Notes under the pieces: generated by a model
Seen by the model: the letters and a program-made list of their open reading frames with translations, nothing else
Told to the model about the DNA's origin: nothing
Databases searched by the model: none
Source of the DNA: Streptomyces sp. NBC_00193
GTDB taxonomy: Bacteria; Actinomycetota; Actinomycetes; Streptomycetales; Streptomycetaceae
Direction of reading: 5' to 3'
Length of the DNA stretch: 64,000 nt
Assembly: GCF_026342735.1 (NCBI RefSeq)
Contig: NZ_JAPEMM010000001.1
Span: 4,774,001 to 4,838,000 of the forward strand
Program-made: the position numbers and the translations under genes
Part shown: one piece after another, positions 1 through 7,635 of the stretch
Layout of the letters: each line of letters begins with the position of its first letter
Numbering within the stretch: the stretch's first letter is position 1

Positions 1-6
1 TTTGTC

Positions 7-477
7 ATGAGCGGAGAGAATCAGCGGGTGGACGCCTCCTCTGGAACGACCGACCTCGCGCCGCCTCCCGCGCCCGTGTCCCGGGCCGGCCGGCTGGCGC
101 GTCCGGCGCTCACGCTGGCCGCGGCCGCCGCGGCCCTCGCGTACGTGGGGACCGTGGACCCGAACGAGCCCGGCCACTATCCGGTCTGCCCGCTGTTCCG
201 GCTGACCGGGGTCCTGTGCCCCGGCTGCGGCGGGCTGCGCAGCGCACACGCGTTCGCCCATGGCGATCTCGTGACAGCAATCGGGGCAAATGCACTGGCG
301 GTCACCGGCTACTTCTTCTTCGCCGGAGTCATGCTCCTGTGGCTGGTTCGCGCCTATCGGGGGGTGCCGGGTCCGAGGCTCGTCGTTCGGCCGTTGTACT
401 GGTGGGGGATCGGTGCGGTGGCCCTGATCTTCTCCGTTGTCCGGAACCTGCCCATGGGCTCCTTCCTGGCGCCCTGA
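7..477 (+). CDS. DUF2752 family small membrane protein
   Basis: A 156-residue protein with a polar, Pro-rich N-terminus of about 30 residues followed by about three hydrophobic segments (near residues 33-48, 93-112 and 130-143). The family signature, a Leu-Cys-Pro-Gly-Cys-Gly-Gly-Leu-Arg stretch, lies near residues 70-78, so a CxxC pair sits at the edge of a membrane segment. The family function is unknown. Genes of this family commonly sit just upstream of trpC in streptomycetes, as here. A 160-bp spacer with its own inverted repeats separates it from trpC. Membrane location is predicted from hydrophobicity only. Confidence 0.85.
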   Translation: MSGENQRVDASSGTTDLAPPPAPVSRAGRLARPALTLAAAAAALAYVGTVDPNEPGHYPVCPLFRLTGVLCPGCGGLRSAHAFAHGDLVTAIGANALAVTGYFFFAGVMLLWLVRAYRGVPGPRLVVRPLYWWGIGAVALIFSVVRNLPMGSFLAP

Positions 478-504
478 GGTATAGCTGAAGTAAATATTCC
501 GGAT

Positions 505-602
505 GTCCATTTAATGGGACGCCGTCAACCGCGTGCGGAGGGCAAGGCGTCCTGCGGATACCATTTGAACTGCTGACCTTGCAGTTGTATGTGTCTGCAA
601 GG
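505..602. promoter_or_regulatory. trpC upstream region with two inverted repeats
   Basis: Two inverted repeats precede trpC. GTCCATTTAATGGGAC at 505-520 is near-palindromic in an unusually AT-rich patch. CCTTGCAG at 577-584 is exactly repeated in inverse at 595-602 (CTGCAAGG) across a 10-nt spacer. A weak promoter-like pair (TTGAAC at 565-570, TATGTG at 588-593, spacing 17) would place the second repeat over the spacer and -10 element, as expected of an operator. As RNA it could instead form a stem just before the trpC ribosome site. No run of Trp codons suggesting classical attenuation was seen. Confidence 0.4.
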
Positions 603-639
603 CGGCCGACCGTCATCGACCCGGAAGGGGGCCGCTCGC

Positions 640-1449
640 GTGAGTGTGCTCGACGAGATCATCGAAGGGGTCCGCGAAGACCTTGCCGAACGGCAGGCGC
701 GCGTCAGCCTCGACGAGCTCAAGGAGCGTGCCGCCAAGGCGCCCCAGGCCAAGGACGGCGTCGCTGCCCTGCGCGGCGACAGCGTCAAGGTGATCTGCGA
801 GGTCAAGCGTTCCAGCCCCTCCAAGGGTGCGCTCGCCGCCATCGCCGATCCGGCCGGGCTCGCCGCCGACTACGAAGCGGGCGGTGCGGCGGTCATTTCC
901 GTCCTCACCGAGCAGCGTCGTTTCGGTGGCTCGCTGGCCGACCTGGAGGCCGTCCGCGCCCGCGTGGACATCCCGATCCTGCGCAAGGACTTCATCGTCA
1001 CGGCGTACCAGCTGTGGGAGGCCCGCGCCTACGGCGCCGACCTCGTGCTGCTGATCGTCGCGGCCCTGGAGCAGGAGGCCCTCGTCTCCCTCATCGAGCG
1101 GGCCGAGTCCATCGGCCTCACCCCGCTCGTCGAGGTCCACGACGAGGAGGAGATCGAGCGTGCGGTCGCGGCAGGCGCCAAGATCATCGGCGTCAACGCC
1201 CGCAACCTGAAGGACCTCAAGGTCGACCGCTCCACCTTCGAGCGGATCGTCGGAGAGATCCCGGCCCACATCGTCAAGGTTGCCGAATCCGGCATCCGCG
1301 GGCCGCACGACCTGATCGCCTATGCGAACGAGGGCGCGGACGCCGTCCTCGTCGGGGAGTCCCTGGTGACCGGCCGCGACCCGAAGGCGGCCGTGGCCGA
1401 CCTCGTCGCCGCCGGCGCCCACCCCGCCCTGCGCCACGGGCGGAGCTGA
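640..1449 (+). CDS. trpC: Indole-3-glycerol-phosphate synthase (TrpC)
   Basis: TrpC converts 1-(2-carboxyphenylamino)-1-deoxyribulose 5-phosphate to indole-3-glycerol phosphate in the cytoplasm. GTG at 640 is chosen as the start because GGAAGGGGG lies just upstream and the protein then opens MSVLDEIIEGVRED, typical of the family; the in-frame ATG at 589 lies inside an inverted repeat. The 269 residues form one TIM barrel. The active-site blocks are visible: CEVKRSSPSKG near residue 48, the LRKDFI lysine near residue 113, a late NARNL segment and the phosphate-binding ESGI segment. It is followed closely by trpM, then trpB and trpA. Confidence 0.97.
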   Translation: MSVLDEIIEGVREDLAERQARVSLDELKERAAKAPQAKDGVAALRGDSVKVICEVKRSSPSKGALAAIADPAGLAADYEAGGAAVISVLTEQRRFGGSLADLEAVRARVDIPILRKDFIVTAYQLWEARAYGADLVLLIVAALEQEALVSLIERAESIGLTPLVEVHDEEEIERAVAAGAKIIGVNARNLKDLKVDRSTFERIVGEIPAHIVKVAESGIRGPHDLIAYANEGADAVLVGESLVTGRDPKAAVADLVAAGAHPALRHGRS

Positions 1450-1458
1450 CCCGCACCC

Positions 1459-1668
1459 ATGGCCCGAAACCGCCCCTCCGTCCGCACCCGACCGGGCTCC
1501 GGCCTGGCCGGCGTGCCGACGGCGCACGCGCCCCTGGCGCGCGGCTGCCGCCCTCGCGGCTGCCGCGCCCCGGCCCGGCGCGTGCGCGGGCGGCGGGTCC
1601 GGTACGTGATCGGCTCCGAGCCCGGTCAGGTCAACGGCATGCGATGGCGACCCGGAGTCGCGTCGTAA
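1459..1668 (+). CDS. trpM: TrpM-like small basic protein between trpC and trpB
   Basis: A 69-residue, strongly basic protein whose gene starts 9 bp after trpC. Its C-terminal half (RRVRGRRVRYVIGSEPGQVN) has the look of TrpM, a small protein known at this place in the S. coelicolor trp locus and reported to modulate tryptophan supply and differentiation. That identification rests on position and remembered similarity. The first 30 residues are low complexity, no strong ribosome site precedes the ATG, and the true start could be further in. Mechanism unknown. Confidence 0.6.
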   Translation: MARNRPSVRTRPGSGLAGVPTAHAPLARGCRPRGCRAPARRVRGRRVRYVIGSEPGQVNGMRWRPGVAS

Positions 1669-1683
1669 CGAGACCCGCCGGAC

Positions 1684-1700
1684 GGTGTACGTCGTACACC
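1684..1700. promoter_or_regulatory. Perfect palindrome in trpM-trpB spacer
   Basis: GGTGTACGTCGTACACC is a perfect 17-bp palindrome (8-bp arms around a single central T) in the 196-bp gap between trpM and trpB. It is too short and lacks a T-rich tail for a terminator, so an operator for a dimeric repressor is the likelier reading. The regulator is unknown. Confidence 0.4.
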
Positions 1701-1864
1701 CGCGTCCGTCGGCGTCCCGTCACGGTCCGTCCCCCGAGCCGCCGGCTCCGGGGCGGGCCGCTCCGCACCCTCGTACGCCCATGCCCCAGCGGGGTGTGCG
1801 CATCGCGGGCGGACGGCGCAATACGGTGAAGGCATCCGCGTCGCATCCGTAGGAGTACCTGGGC

Positions 1865-3130
1865 ATGTCCAGCGCCAGCAGTTTCTTCATCCCGGACCCC
1901 GAGGGTCACATCCCGAACGCCGAGGGCTACTTCGGCGACTTCGGCGGCAAGTTCATCCCGGAGGCGCTCGTCGCCGCCGTGGACGAGGTCGCCGTCGAGT
2001 ACGAGAAGGCCAAGGGCGACCCGGCCTTCGCGGCCGAGCTCAACGACCTGATGGTCAACTACACCGGCCGTCCCAGCTCCCTGACCGAGGTGCCGCGGTT
2101 CGCCGAGCACGCGGGCGGGGCGCGGATCTTCCTCAAGCGCGAGGACCTGAACCACACCGGCTCGCACAAGATCAACAACGTGCTGGGCCAGGCGCTGCTC
2201 ACCAAGCGCATGGGCAAGACCCGCGTGATCGCCGAGACCGGCGCCGGTCAGCACGGCGTGGCCACCGCCACCGCCTGCGCCCTGTTCGGTCTCGAGTGCA
2301 CGATCTACATGGGCGAGATCGACACCCAGCGCCAGGCCCTGAACGTGGCCCGGATGCGGATCCTGGGCGCCGAGGTCATCGCGGTGAAGTCCGGCTCCCG
2401 GACCCTGAAGGACGCCATCAACGAGGCGTTCCGCGACTGGGTCGCCAACGTGGACCGCACCCACTACCTCTTCGGCACGGTCGCCGGCCCGCACCCCTTC
2501 CCCGCCATGGTCCGCGACTTCCACCGGGTCATCGGCGTCGAGGCCCGCCGCCAGATCCTGGAGCGCGCCGGACGCCTGCCCGACGCCGTCGCGGCGTGCG
2601 TCGGCGGCGGCTCGAACGCCATCGGCCTGTTCCACGCCTTCATCCCGGACGCCGACGTCCGCCTGGTCGGCTTCGAGCCCGCCGGGCACGGCGTGGAAAC
2701 CGGTGAGCACGCGGCGACCCTGACCGCGGGCGAGCCGGGCATCCTGCACGGATCGCGCTCCTACGTCCTGCAGGACGAGGAGGGCCAGATCACCGAGCCG
2801 TACTCCATCTCGGCCGGTCTGGACTACCCGGGCATCGGCCCCGAGCACTCCTACCTCAAGGACGCCGGCCGCGCCGAGTACCGCGCGGTCACCGACGACC
2901 AGGCGATGCAGGCCCTGCGCCTCCTCTCCCGCACCGAGGGCATCATCCCTGCCATCGAGTCCGCGCACGCCCTCGCGGGCGCCCTGGACCTCGGCAAGGA
3001 GCTCGGCAAGGACGGCCTGCTCGTCGTCAACCTGTCCGGCCGCGGCGACAAGGACATGGACACCGCCGCCCGGTACTTCGACCTGTACGACGCCAAGACC
3101 ACCGGCAGCACCGAGGGGGAGACCAAGTGA
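1865..3130 (+). CDS. trpB: Tryptophan synthase beta chain (TrpB)
   Basis: TrpB condenses indole with L-serine to L-tryptophan using pyridoxal phosphate, in an alpha2-beta2 complex with TrpA. The 421-residue protein carries the PLP lysine in the HTGSHKINN segment (near residue 105), the serine-binding ETGAGQHG segment (near residue 128), the glycine-rich phosphate loop GGGSNAIG (near residue 250) and the late GHGVETGEHAA and LDYPGIGPEHS blocks. Length is normal for an actinobacterial TrpB. AGGAG precedes the ATG. The stop overlaps the trpA GTG by 4 bp (GTGA), consistent with translational coupling for equimolar subunits. Confidence 0.98.
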   Translation: MSSASSFFIPDPEGHIPNAEGYFGDFGGKFIPEALVAAVDEVAVEYEKAKGDPAFAAELNDLMVNYTGRPSSLTEVPRFAEHAGGARIFLKREDLNHTGSHKINNVLGQALLTKRMGKTRVIAETGAGQHGVATATACALFGLECTIYMGEIDTQRQALNVARMRILGAEVIAVKSGSRTLKDAINEAFRDWVANVDRTHYLFGTVAGPHPFPAMVRDFHRVIGVEARRQILERAGRLPDAVAACVGGGSNAIGLFHAFIPDADVRLVGFEPAGHGVETGEHAATLTAGEPGILHGSRSYVLQDEEGQITEPYSISAGLDYPGIGPEHSYLKDAGRAEYRAVTDDQAMQALRLLSRTEGIIPAIESAHALAGALDLGKELGKDGLLVVNLSGRGDKDMDTAARYFDLYDAKTTGSTEGETK

Positions 3131-3939
3131 GCGGCACCATCGAACTCCTGTCGGCGACCCTCGCGAAGGCGAAGTCCGAGGACCGCGCGGCCCTGGTCGC
3201 CTACCTCCCGGCCGGCTTCCCGACCGTGGACGGCGCCATCGAGGCCGTCAAGGCCGTCATCGCCGGCGGCGCGGACGTGGTCGAGATCGGCCTCCCGCAC
3301 AGCGACCCGGTCCTGGACGGCGCCATCATCCAGACCGCCGACGACATCGCCCTGCGCGGCGGAGTCAAGATCGCCGACACGCTGCGGACGGTCCGCGAGG
3401 CGTACGAGGCGACCGGCGCCCCGATCCTGGTCATGACGTACTGGAACCCCATCGACCGCTACGGCGTCGAGCGGTTCACCGCCGAGCTCGCCGAGGCGGG
3501 CGGCGCGGGCTGCATCCTGCCCGACCTGCCGGTCCAGGAGTCCGCGCTGTGGCGCGAGCACGCGGCCAAGCACGGTCTGGCGACCGTCTTCGTCGTGGCT
3601 CCCAGCAGCAAGGACGAGCGCCTCGCCACCATCACGGCGGCCGGTTCCGGCTTCGTCTACGCCGCTTCGCTGATGGGCGTCACCGGCACCCGCGAGTCGG
3701 TCGGCAACCAGGCGGCCGACCTGGTCCGCCGTACCCGCGCCACCAGCGACCTGCCGGTCTGCGTGGGACTGGGCGTCTCCAACGCCGCCCAGGCCAAGGA
3801 GGTCGCGGGCTTCGCCGACGGTGTGATCGTCGGCTCCGCCTTCGTGAAGCTGCTGCTGGACGCACCGGACCTGCCCGCCGGGCTGGCCGCGGTGCAGGCG
3901 CTCGCCGGCGAGCTCGCCGAAGGCGTGCGCCGCGGCTGA
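3127..3939 (+). CDS. trpA: Tryptophan synthase alpha chain (TrpA)
   Basis: TrpA cleaves indole-3-glycerol phosphate to indole and glyceraldehyde 3-phosphate, channelling indole to TrpB. The 270-residue TIM barrel has the catalytic Glu in VEIGLPHSDP (near residue 55) and the catalytic Asp in the following LDGAIIQ segment. The usual Phe or Tyr of this loop is His here (PHSDP), which may be a local variant. The phosphate-binding GLGVSNAAQA and late GSAFVK segments are present. It starts with GTG inside the trpB stop and ends 92 bp before a strong hairpin, so it closes the operon. Confidence 0.97.
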   Translation: MSGTIELLSATLAKAKSEDRAALVAYLPAGFPTVDGAIEAVKAVIAGGADVVEIGLPHSDPVLDGAIIQTADDIALRGGVKIADTLRTVREAYEATGAPILVMTYWNPIDRYGVERFTAELAEAGGAGCILPDLPVQESALWREHAAKHGLATVFVVAPSSKDERLATITAAGSGFVYAASLMGVTGTRESVGNQAADLVRRTRATSDLPVCVGLGVSNAAQAKEVAGFADGVIVGSAFVKLLLDAPDLPAGLAAVQALAGELAEGVRRG

Positions 3940-4030
3940 GGCGTGCGCCGGAGCCGACGGGCGGCGCGTTCGATCGCGCAGACGGACCCCTGAGCGGGTT
4001 CTGTAGCCCGATCGGGTGGAAGTAGGGGCA

Positions 4031-4052
4031 GGGAGGCACGAGAGTGCCTCCC
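4031..4052 (+). terminator. Hairpin downstream of trpA
   Basis: A perfect 9-bp stem (GGGAGGCAC / GTGCCTCCC) with a GAGA tetraloop is followed by TGCTTCGTTT. It sits after trpA and before the next coding region. It may terminate the trp operon or act as a leader structure for the following gene. An in-frame GTG at 4044 lies in the right arm and is not a credible start. Confidence 0.7.
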
Positions 4053-4070
4053 TGCTTCGTTTGGCCGAAC

Positions 4071-5096
4071 GTGAGCGACATGAACGACGGTGCGAACCGC
4101 GATGCGACGAAACGATCGGCCCGCGAGCGACTCCAGGCGGAGCGCGAGAAGCAGAAGGCGAGGGACAAGCGCCGGCGGACCCTCGTCGTGTCGGCGGCGG
4201 TGGTCGGCGTCCTCGGGCTGGCGGCCGTCGTCGGCCTGATCGCGGCGAACACCGGCAAGGGCGGATCCTCCGCCACGGGCGGCCCGCTGGTCGCCCCGTC
4301 CGGGGCCACGGGCAAGGACGCCCTTGCCATCCAGACCGGCAAGGACGGGGCCCCCTCCACGCTGACCGTGTGGGAGGACTTCCGCTGCCCGGCCTGCAAG
4401 GCCTTCGAGACCAACTACCGGGAGACCGTCCACGAGCTGGAGGCCAAGGGCCTCCTCAAGGTCGAGTACCACCTCGTCACCCTCATCGACGGGAACATGG
4501 GCGGCACCGGCTCGCTCAAGAGCGCCAACGCCGCGGCCTGCGCCCAGGACGCCGGGAAGTTCGCCCCGTACCACGACGTGCTCTTCGACAACCAGCCCGA
4601 GGAGACCAACGACGCCTTCGGCAAGAACGCCAAGCTGCTGGAGCTGGCCGGGAAGGTCGACGGCCTGGACACCCCCGCGTTCCGCACCTGCGTCGAGGAC
4701 GGTACGCATGACGCCTGGGTGAACAAGTCGCAGGACGCCTTCCGTACGGGCAAGTTCCGCGGGACCCCGACCGTGCTGCTCGACGGCAAGGACATCTTCG
4801 GGGACCAGGCCAACCCGCTGACCCCGCAGAAGCTGAAGGAGAAGGTGGAGGCGGCCGGCAAGGGCGGCCCCGGCGCCGCGAAGGCCTCCCCGTCGGCTTC
4901 GGCCTCGTCCGGGTCCGCGGCCAAGTCCGCGTCGCCGTCCGCCGCGGCCTCGGGGAAGGCCTCCTCCGGCCGCTCGGCCACGCCCTCGGCCTCCTCCTCG
5001 TCGCCGTCGGCACGCTCGGCGGGCCGTTCGGCCACGGGCGGTTCGGGCTCCGCGGACGCCTCCCCGGAGCACGCCGGGATGCCCATGGACCACTGA
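4071..5096 (+). CDS. Membrane-anchored DsbA/thioredoxin-fold protein
   Basis: A 341-residue protein: a charged cytoplasmic N-terminus (residues 1-35), one membrane anchor (about 36-60), an extracytoplasmic DsbA-like domain (about 85-265) and a Ser/Ala-rich tail of about 70 residues. The redox motif CPAC is at residues 106-109 and the cis-proline loop is in GTPTVLLDG. It is expected to oxidise or isomerise thiols outside the membrane. The start is GTG 4071 or ATG 4080; the longer frame opens inside the preceding hairpin and is rejected. It lies between trpA and lgt. Confidence 0.88.
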   Translation: MSDMNDGANRDATKRSARERLQAEREKQKARDKRRRTLVVSAAVVGVLGLAAVVGLIAANTGKGGSSATGGPLVAPSGATGKDALAIQTGKDGAPSTLTVWEDFRCPACKAFETNYRETVHELEAKGLLKVEYHLVTLIDGNMGGTGSLKSANAAACAQDAGKFAPYHDVLFDNQPEETNDAFGKNAKLLELAGKVDGLDTPAFRTCVEDGTHDAWVNKSQDAFRTGKFRGTPTVLLDGKDIFGDQANPLTPQKLKEKVEAAGKGGPGAAKASPSASASSGSAAKSASPSAAASGKASSGRSATPSASSSSPSARSAGRSATGGSGSADASPEHAGMPMDH

Positions 5097-5119
5097 GGGC
5101 CGTCTCGATTCGGGAGCAG

Positions 5120-5156
5120 CTTGCCGGGCGGGTTGCGGTCACCGCCGTCCGGCAAG
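5120..5156 (+). promoter_or_regulatory. Inverted repeat before lgt
   Basis: CTTGCCGGGCGG at 5120-5131 pairs with CCGTCCGGCAAG at 5145-5156 (one G-T pair, 13-nt loop), ending 18 bp before the lgt ATG. There is no T tail. It could be a weak terminator of the preceding gene or a structured lgt leader. Confidence 0.35.
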
Positions 5157-5174
5157 GTAGCGTCGGGTCTTGCC

Positions 5175-6206
5175 ATGAACCTTGCCTTCATTCCCAGTCC
5201 GTCGACGGGCGTGCTCCATCTCGGGCCGATCCCGCTGCGCGGCTACGCGTTCTGCATCATCATCGGCGTCTTCGTCGCCGTCTGGCTCGGCAACAAGCGC
5301 TGGGTCGCGCGCGGCGGTAAGCCGGGCACGGTCGCGGACATCGCTGTGTGGGCCGTGCCGTTCGGCCTGGTCGGCGGTCGCCTCTACCACGTGATCACCG
5401 ACTACCAGCTCTACTTCGGCGAGGGCCGCGACTGGGTCGACGCCTTCAAGATCTGGGAGGGCGGCCTCGGCATCTGGGGCGCCATCGCGCTGGGCGCGGT
5501 CGGTGCCTGGATCGGCTGTCGCCGGCGCGGCATCCCGCTGCCGGCCTGGGCCGACGCCCTGGCCCCCGGCATCGCGCTGGCGCAGGCCTGCGGACGCTGG
5601 GGCAACTGGTTCAACCAGGAGCTGTACGGCCGCGCCACCGATCTGCCGTGGGCGGTGGAGATCACCGACGGCCCGAACCGGGTCGCCGGGACCTACCACC
5701 CGACCTTCCTCTACGAGTCCCTCTGGTGCATCGGTGTCGCCCTGCTGGTGATCTGGGCCGACCGCCGCTTCACGCTCGGACACGGGCGGGCGTTCGCGCT
5801 GTACGTCGCCGCGTACTGCGTGGGGCGCGGCTGGATCGAGTACATGCGGGTCGACGAGGCCCACCACATCCTCGGCCTGCGGCTCAACGTCTGGACCTCG
5901 ATCGTCGTCTTCGTGCTCGCCGTGGTGTACCTGGTGCTCTCGGCGAAGCTGCGGCCGGGCCGCGAGGAGGTCGTCGAACCTGAGGCTGTCGCCGTGGCCG
6001 GCGCCAAGGACGGGGACACCCCGGCCGCGGACGGCAAGGCCAAGGACGCCGACGCCAAGGGTGCTGTCGAGGCAGGGGCTGCGGCCGACGCCGACGCCGA
6101 GCCGAAGGACGCCGAGGCGGAGGCCGACGGCGAAGCCGAGGCCGCGGCCGCGGCCGAAGGCAAGGCGGAGGACAAGGCAGAGGCCCCCGGGGCCAAGAAG
6201 CTCTGA
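5175..6206 (+). CDS. lgt: Prolipoprotein diacylglyceryl transferase (Lgt)
   Basis: Lgt moves diacylglycerol from phosphatidylglycerol to the lipobox cysteine of prolipoproteins at the outer face of the membrane. ATG 5175 gives 343 residues opening MNLAFIPSPS. The Lgt signature GRWGNWFNQELYGR is at residues 140-153, with the invariant Arg and Asn residues; GGRLYH is at 67-72, EGGLGIWG at 95-102 and GRGWIEYMR near 217-225. About seven membrane segments are predicted. The last 75 residues form an Ala/Glu/Lys-rich tail absent from enterobacterial Lgt, presumably cytoplasmic. A bidirectional terminator follows. Confidence 0.97.
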   Translation: MNLAFIPSPSTGVLHLGPIPLRGYAFCIIIGVFVAVWLGNKRWVARGGKPGTVADIAVWAVPFGLVGGRLYHVITDYQLYFGEGRDWVDAFKIWEGGLGIWGAIALGAVGAWIGCRRRGIPLPAWADALAPGIALAQACGRWGNWFNQELYGRATDLPWAVEITDGPNRVAGTYHPTFLYESLWCIGVALLVIWADRRFTLGHGRAFALYVAAYCVGRGWIEYMRVDEAHHILGLRLNVWTSIVVFVLAVVYLVLSAKLRPGREEVVEPEAVAVAGAKDGDTPAADGKAKDADAKGAVEAGAAADADAEPKDAEAEADGEAEAAAAAEGKAEDKAEAPGAKKL

Positions 6207-6223
6207 CCGGGGTTCCGGTCGAT

Positions 6224-6264
6224 ACGGGAGGGGCGCCGCGCACACCGCGCGGCGCCCCTCCCGT
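6224..6264. terminator. Bidirectional terminator between lgt and convergent gene
   Basis: A perfect 17-bp stem (6224-6240 with 6248-6264) and a 7-nt loop lie between the convergent lgt and START-like genes. AC..GT ends with a short T run (GTTTG) on the plus side. Confidence 0.85.
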
Positions 6265-6271
6265 TTGCCGT

Positions 6272-6775
6272 TCACCGGCGCGGCAGCCGCGTGATCACCC
6301 CGCGCAGCAGACGGACGTACGGACTCCAGCGCGCGGGCCGCGCGACCGTACCGGAGCAGGCCAGCTCGGCCCGGTCGAGGGCGTCCTCGGCGAGCGCGTC
6401 GTGCAGCCAGCGGAACACCAGCGGCCAGCTGACCCGCGCCGGACCGTGCGTGGTCATCGCGAGGGTGTGGCGCAGCAGCGTGCGCTCCCCGTCCTCCAGC
6501 GGCCGCACGGTGAACTCGTGGTACCCGACGAAACCGCGCGGTCCGGTGAACTCGAAGCGGGCCCGCACCCCCGGTTCGTAGGCCGACACGGTGTACCGGA
6601 TCGGCCCGTGTCCGCCCCTCGCCCCGACCGCAAGACACGGGTCGAGCCGCATCGCCGGCCAGCTCCCGTGCGGCCAGAGCCGGTCGTCGGCCCCGGAGGC
6701 CAGCGAGTCGACCAGTGTGCCGACCCGCTCCCCGTCCGCCCGCAGGACCCTCTCGTGCACGTTCAGTACTGCCAT
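6272..6775 (-). CDS. START/SRPBCC-like protein of unknown function
   Basis: A 167-residue protein beginning MAVLNVHERVLRADGERVG. The pattern of beta strands around a central helix, with WPAMRLDP and a late long helix containing LRHTLAMTTHGPARV, resembles the SRPBCC (START/polyketide cyclase) hydrophobic-pocket fold. No catalytic residues can be assigned. It is the last gene on the minus strand before the lgt terminator, 38 bp after the HpcH-like gene, so it may be the tail of that operon. Confidence 0.7.
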   Translation of the reverse strand: MAVLNVHERVLRADGERVGTLVDSLASGADDRLWPHGSWPAMRLDPCLAVGARGGHGPIRYTVSAYEPGVRARFEFTGPRGFVGYHEFTVRPLEDGERTLLRHTLAMTTHGPARVSWPLVFRWLHDALAEDALDRAELACSGTVARPARWSPYVRLLRGVITRLPRR

Positions 6776-6813
6776 CGCAAGACCCCCGACTCGGCGCGCC
6801 AGCGCTTCGTTGA

Positions 6814-7635
6814 TCAGGAGAGTACCGGCGCGTCCCGGCGGGACAGGGCCACGATCCGCTCCGCGCCCGCCAGCATCGCCGGATCGACGAAGCGGCCGTC
6901 GGGCAGGGCCACCGCGCCCGGGGTGCGGCGGGCCGCGGCCACGATCTCCTCGGCGGCGCTGACCTCCGCCGGGCCGGGCAGGTAGGCCCGCTCGATCACC
7001 GGGAGCTGGCGCGGATGGATCGCCGCACGGCCCAGGAAGCCGAGGGCGCGGCCCCGGGCGCAGGAGGCCGCCAGTGCCTCCAGGTTCCGGATGTCGGGGA
7101 ACACCGACTGGGCCGGCGGTGCGAGCCCGGCCGCGCGGGCCGCGACCACCACCCGGGAGCGCGGCCAGTCCAGGCCCGACTCCGCGGTGACGCCCAGGTC
7201 GGCCCGCAGGTCGGCCTCGCCCAGGGACAGGCCGCGCAGGGCGGGGTGCGCGCGGGCGATCTCGTAGGCCCGTTCCACGCCGATCGCCGACTCCAGCAGG
7301 GCGTACAGGGCCACCCCGGGGGTGCGGTCGGCGGTGGAGACGATCTGCTCCGGCGAGGAGATCTTGGGCAGGCGCAGCCCGGCGAGGCCGTGGAGCCCGC
7401 CCAGGGCGCAGAGGTCGGCGACGCCCCACGGGGAGTCCAGGGCATTGACGCGGACGTGGACCGGCACCGGGTGCAGGTCGCCGAGCAACTCGGCGGTGGC
7501 GCCGCGGGCGTACTCCTTGCGCGAGGCCGACACCGCGTCCTCCAGGTCCACGATGACGGCGTCGGCCCCGGCGTGCAGGGCCTTGAACACCACCTCGGGG
7601 CGGTCGCCGGGTACGTAGAGCCAGGTCAGGATCAC
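6814..7635 (-). CDS. HpcH/HpaI aldolase / CitE-like CoA-ester lyase
   Basis: A 273-residue TIM-barrel protein of the citrate-lyase-beta/malyl-CoA lyase family. Visible landmarks are LYVPGDRPEVVFKA at the N-terminus, the metal-ligand loop VIVDLEDAV (residues 28-36), the Arg of VHVRVNAL, the acidic LLESAIGVERAYEIA block and the SLGEADL metal loop. Such enzymes cleave or form C-C bonds of 3-hydroxy-acyl-CoA substrates; the substrate here is unknown. It starts with GTG and overlaps the CoA-transferase stop by 4 bp (GTGA), so the two are probably coupled and act on linked CoA esters. Confidence 0.85.
   Translation of the reverse strand: MILTWLYVPGDRPEVVFKALHAGADAVIVDLEDAVSASRKEYARGATAELLGDLHPVPVHVRVNALDSPWGVADLCALGGLHGLAGLRLPKISSPEQIVSTADRTPGVALYALLESAIGVERAYEIARAHPALRGLSLGEADLRADLGVTAESGLDWPRSRVVVAARAAGLAPPAQSVFPDIRNLEALAASCARGRALGFLGRAAIHPRQLPVIERAYLPGPAEVSAAEEIVAAARRTPGAVALPDGRFVDPAMLAGAERIVALSRRDAPVLS

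Noticed and set aside
589..639. Longer TrpC start at ATG 589
   Set aside because: The codon lies inside an inverted repeat and the extra 17 residues are not family-like; GTG 640 has a good ribosome site.
4044..4070. Longer start of the DsbA-like gene at GTG 4044
   Set aside because: It lies in the right arm of the hairpin; GTG 4071 or ATG 4080 are better.
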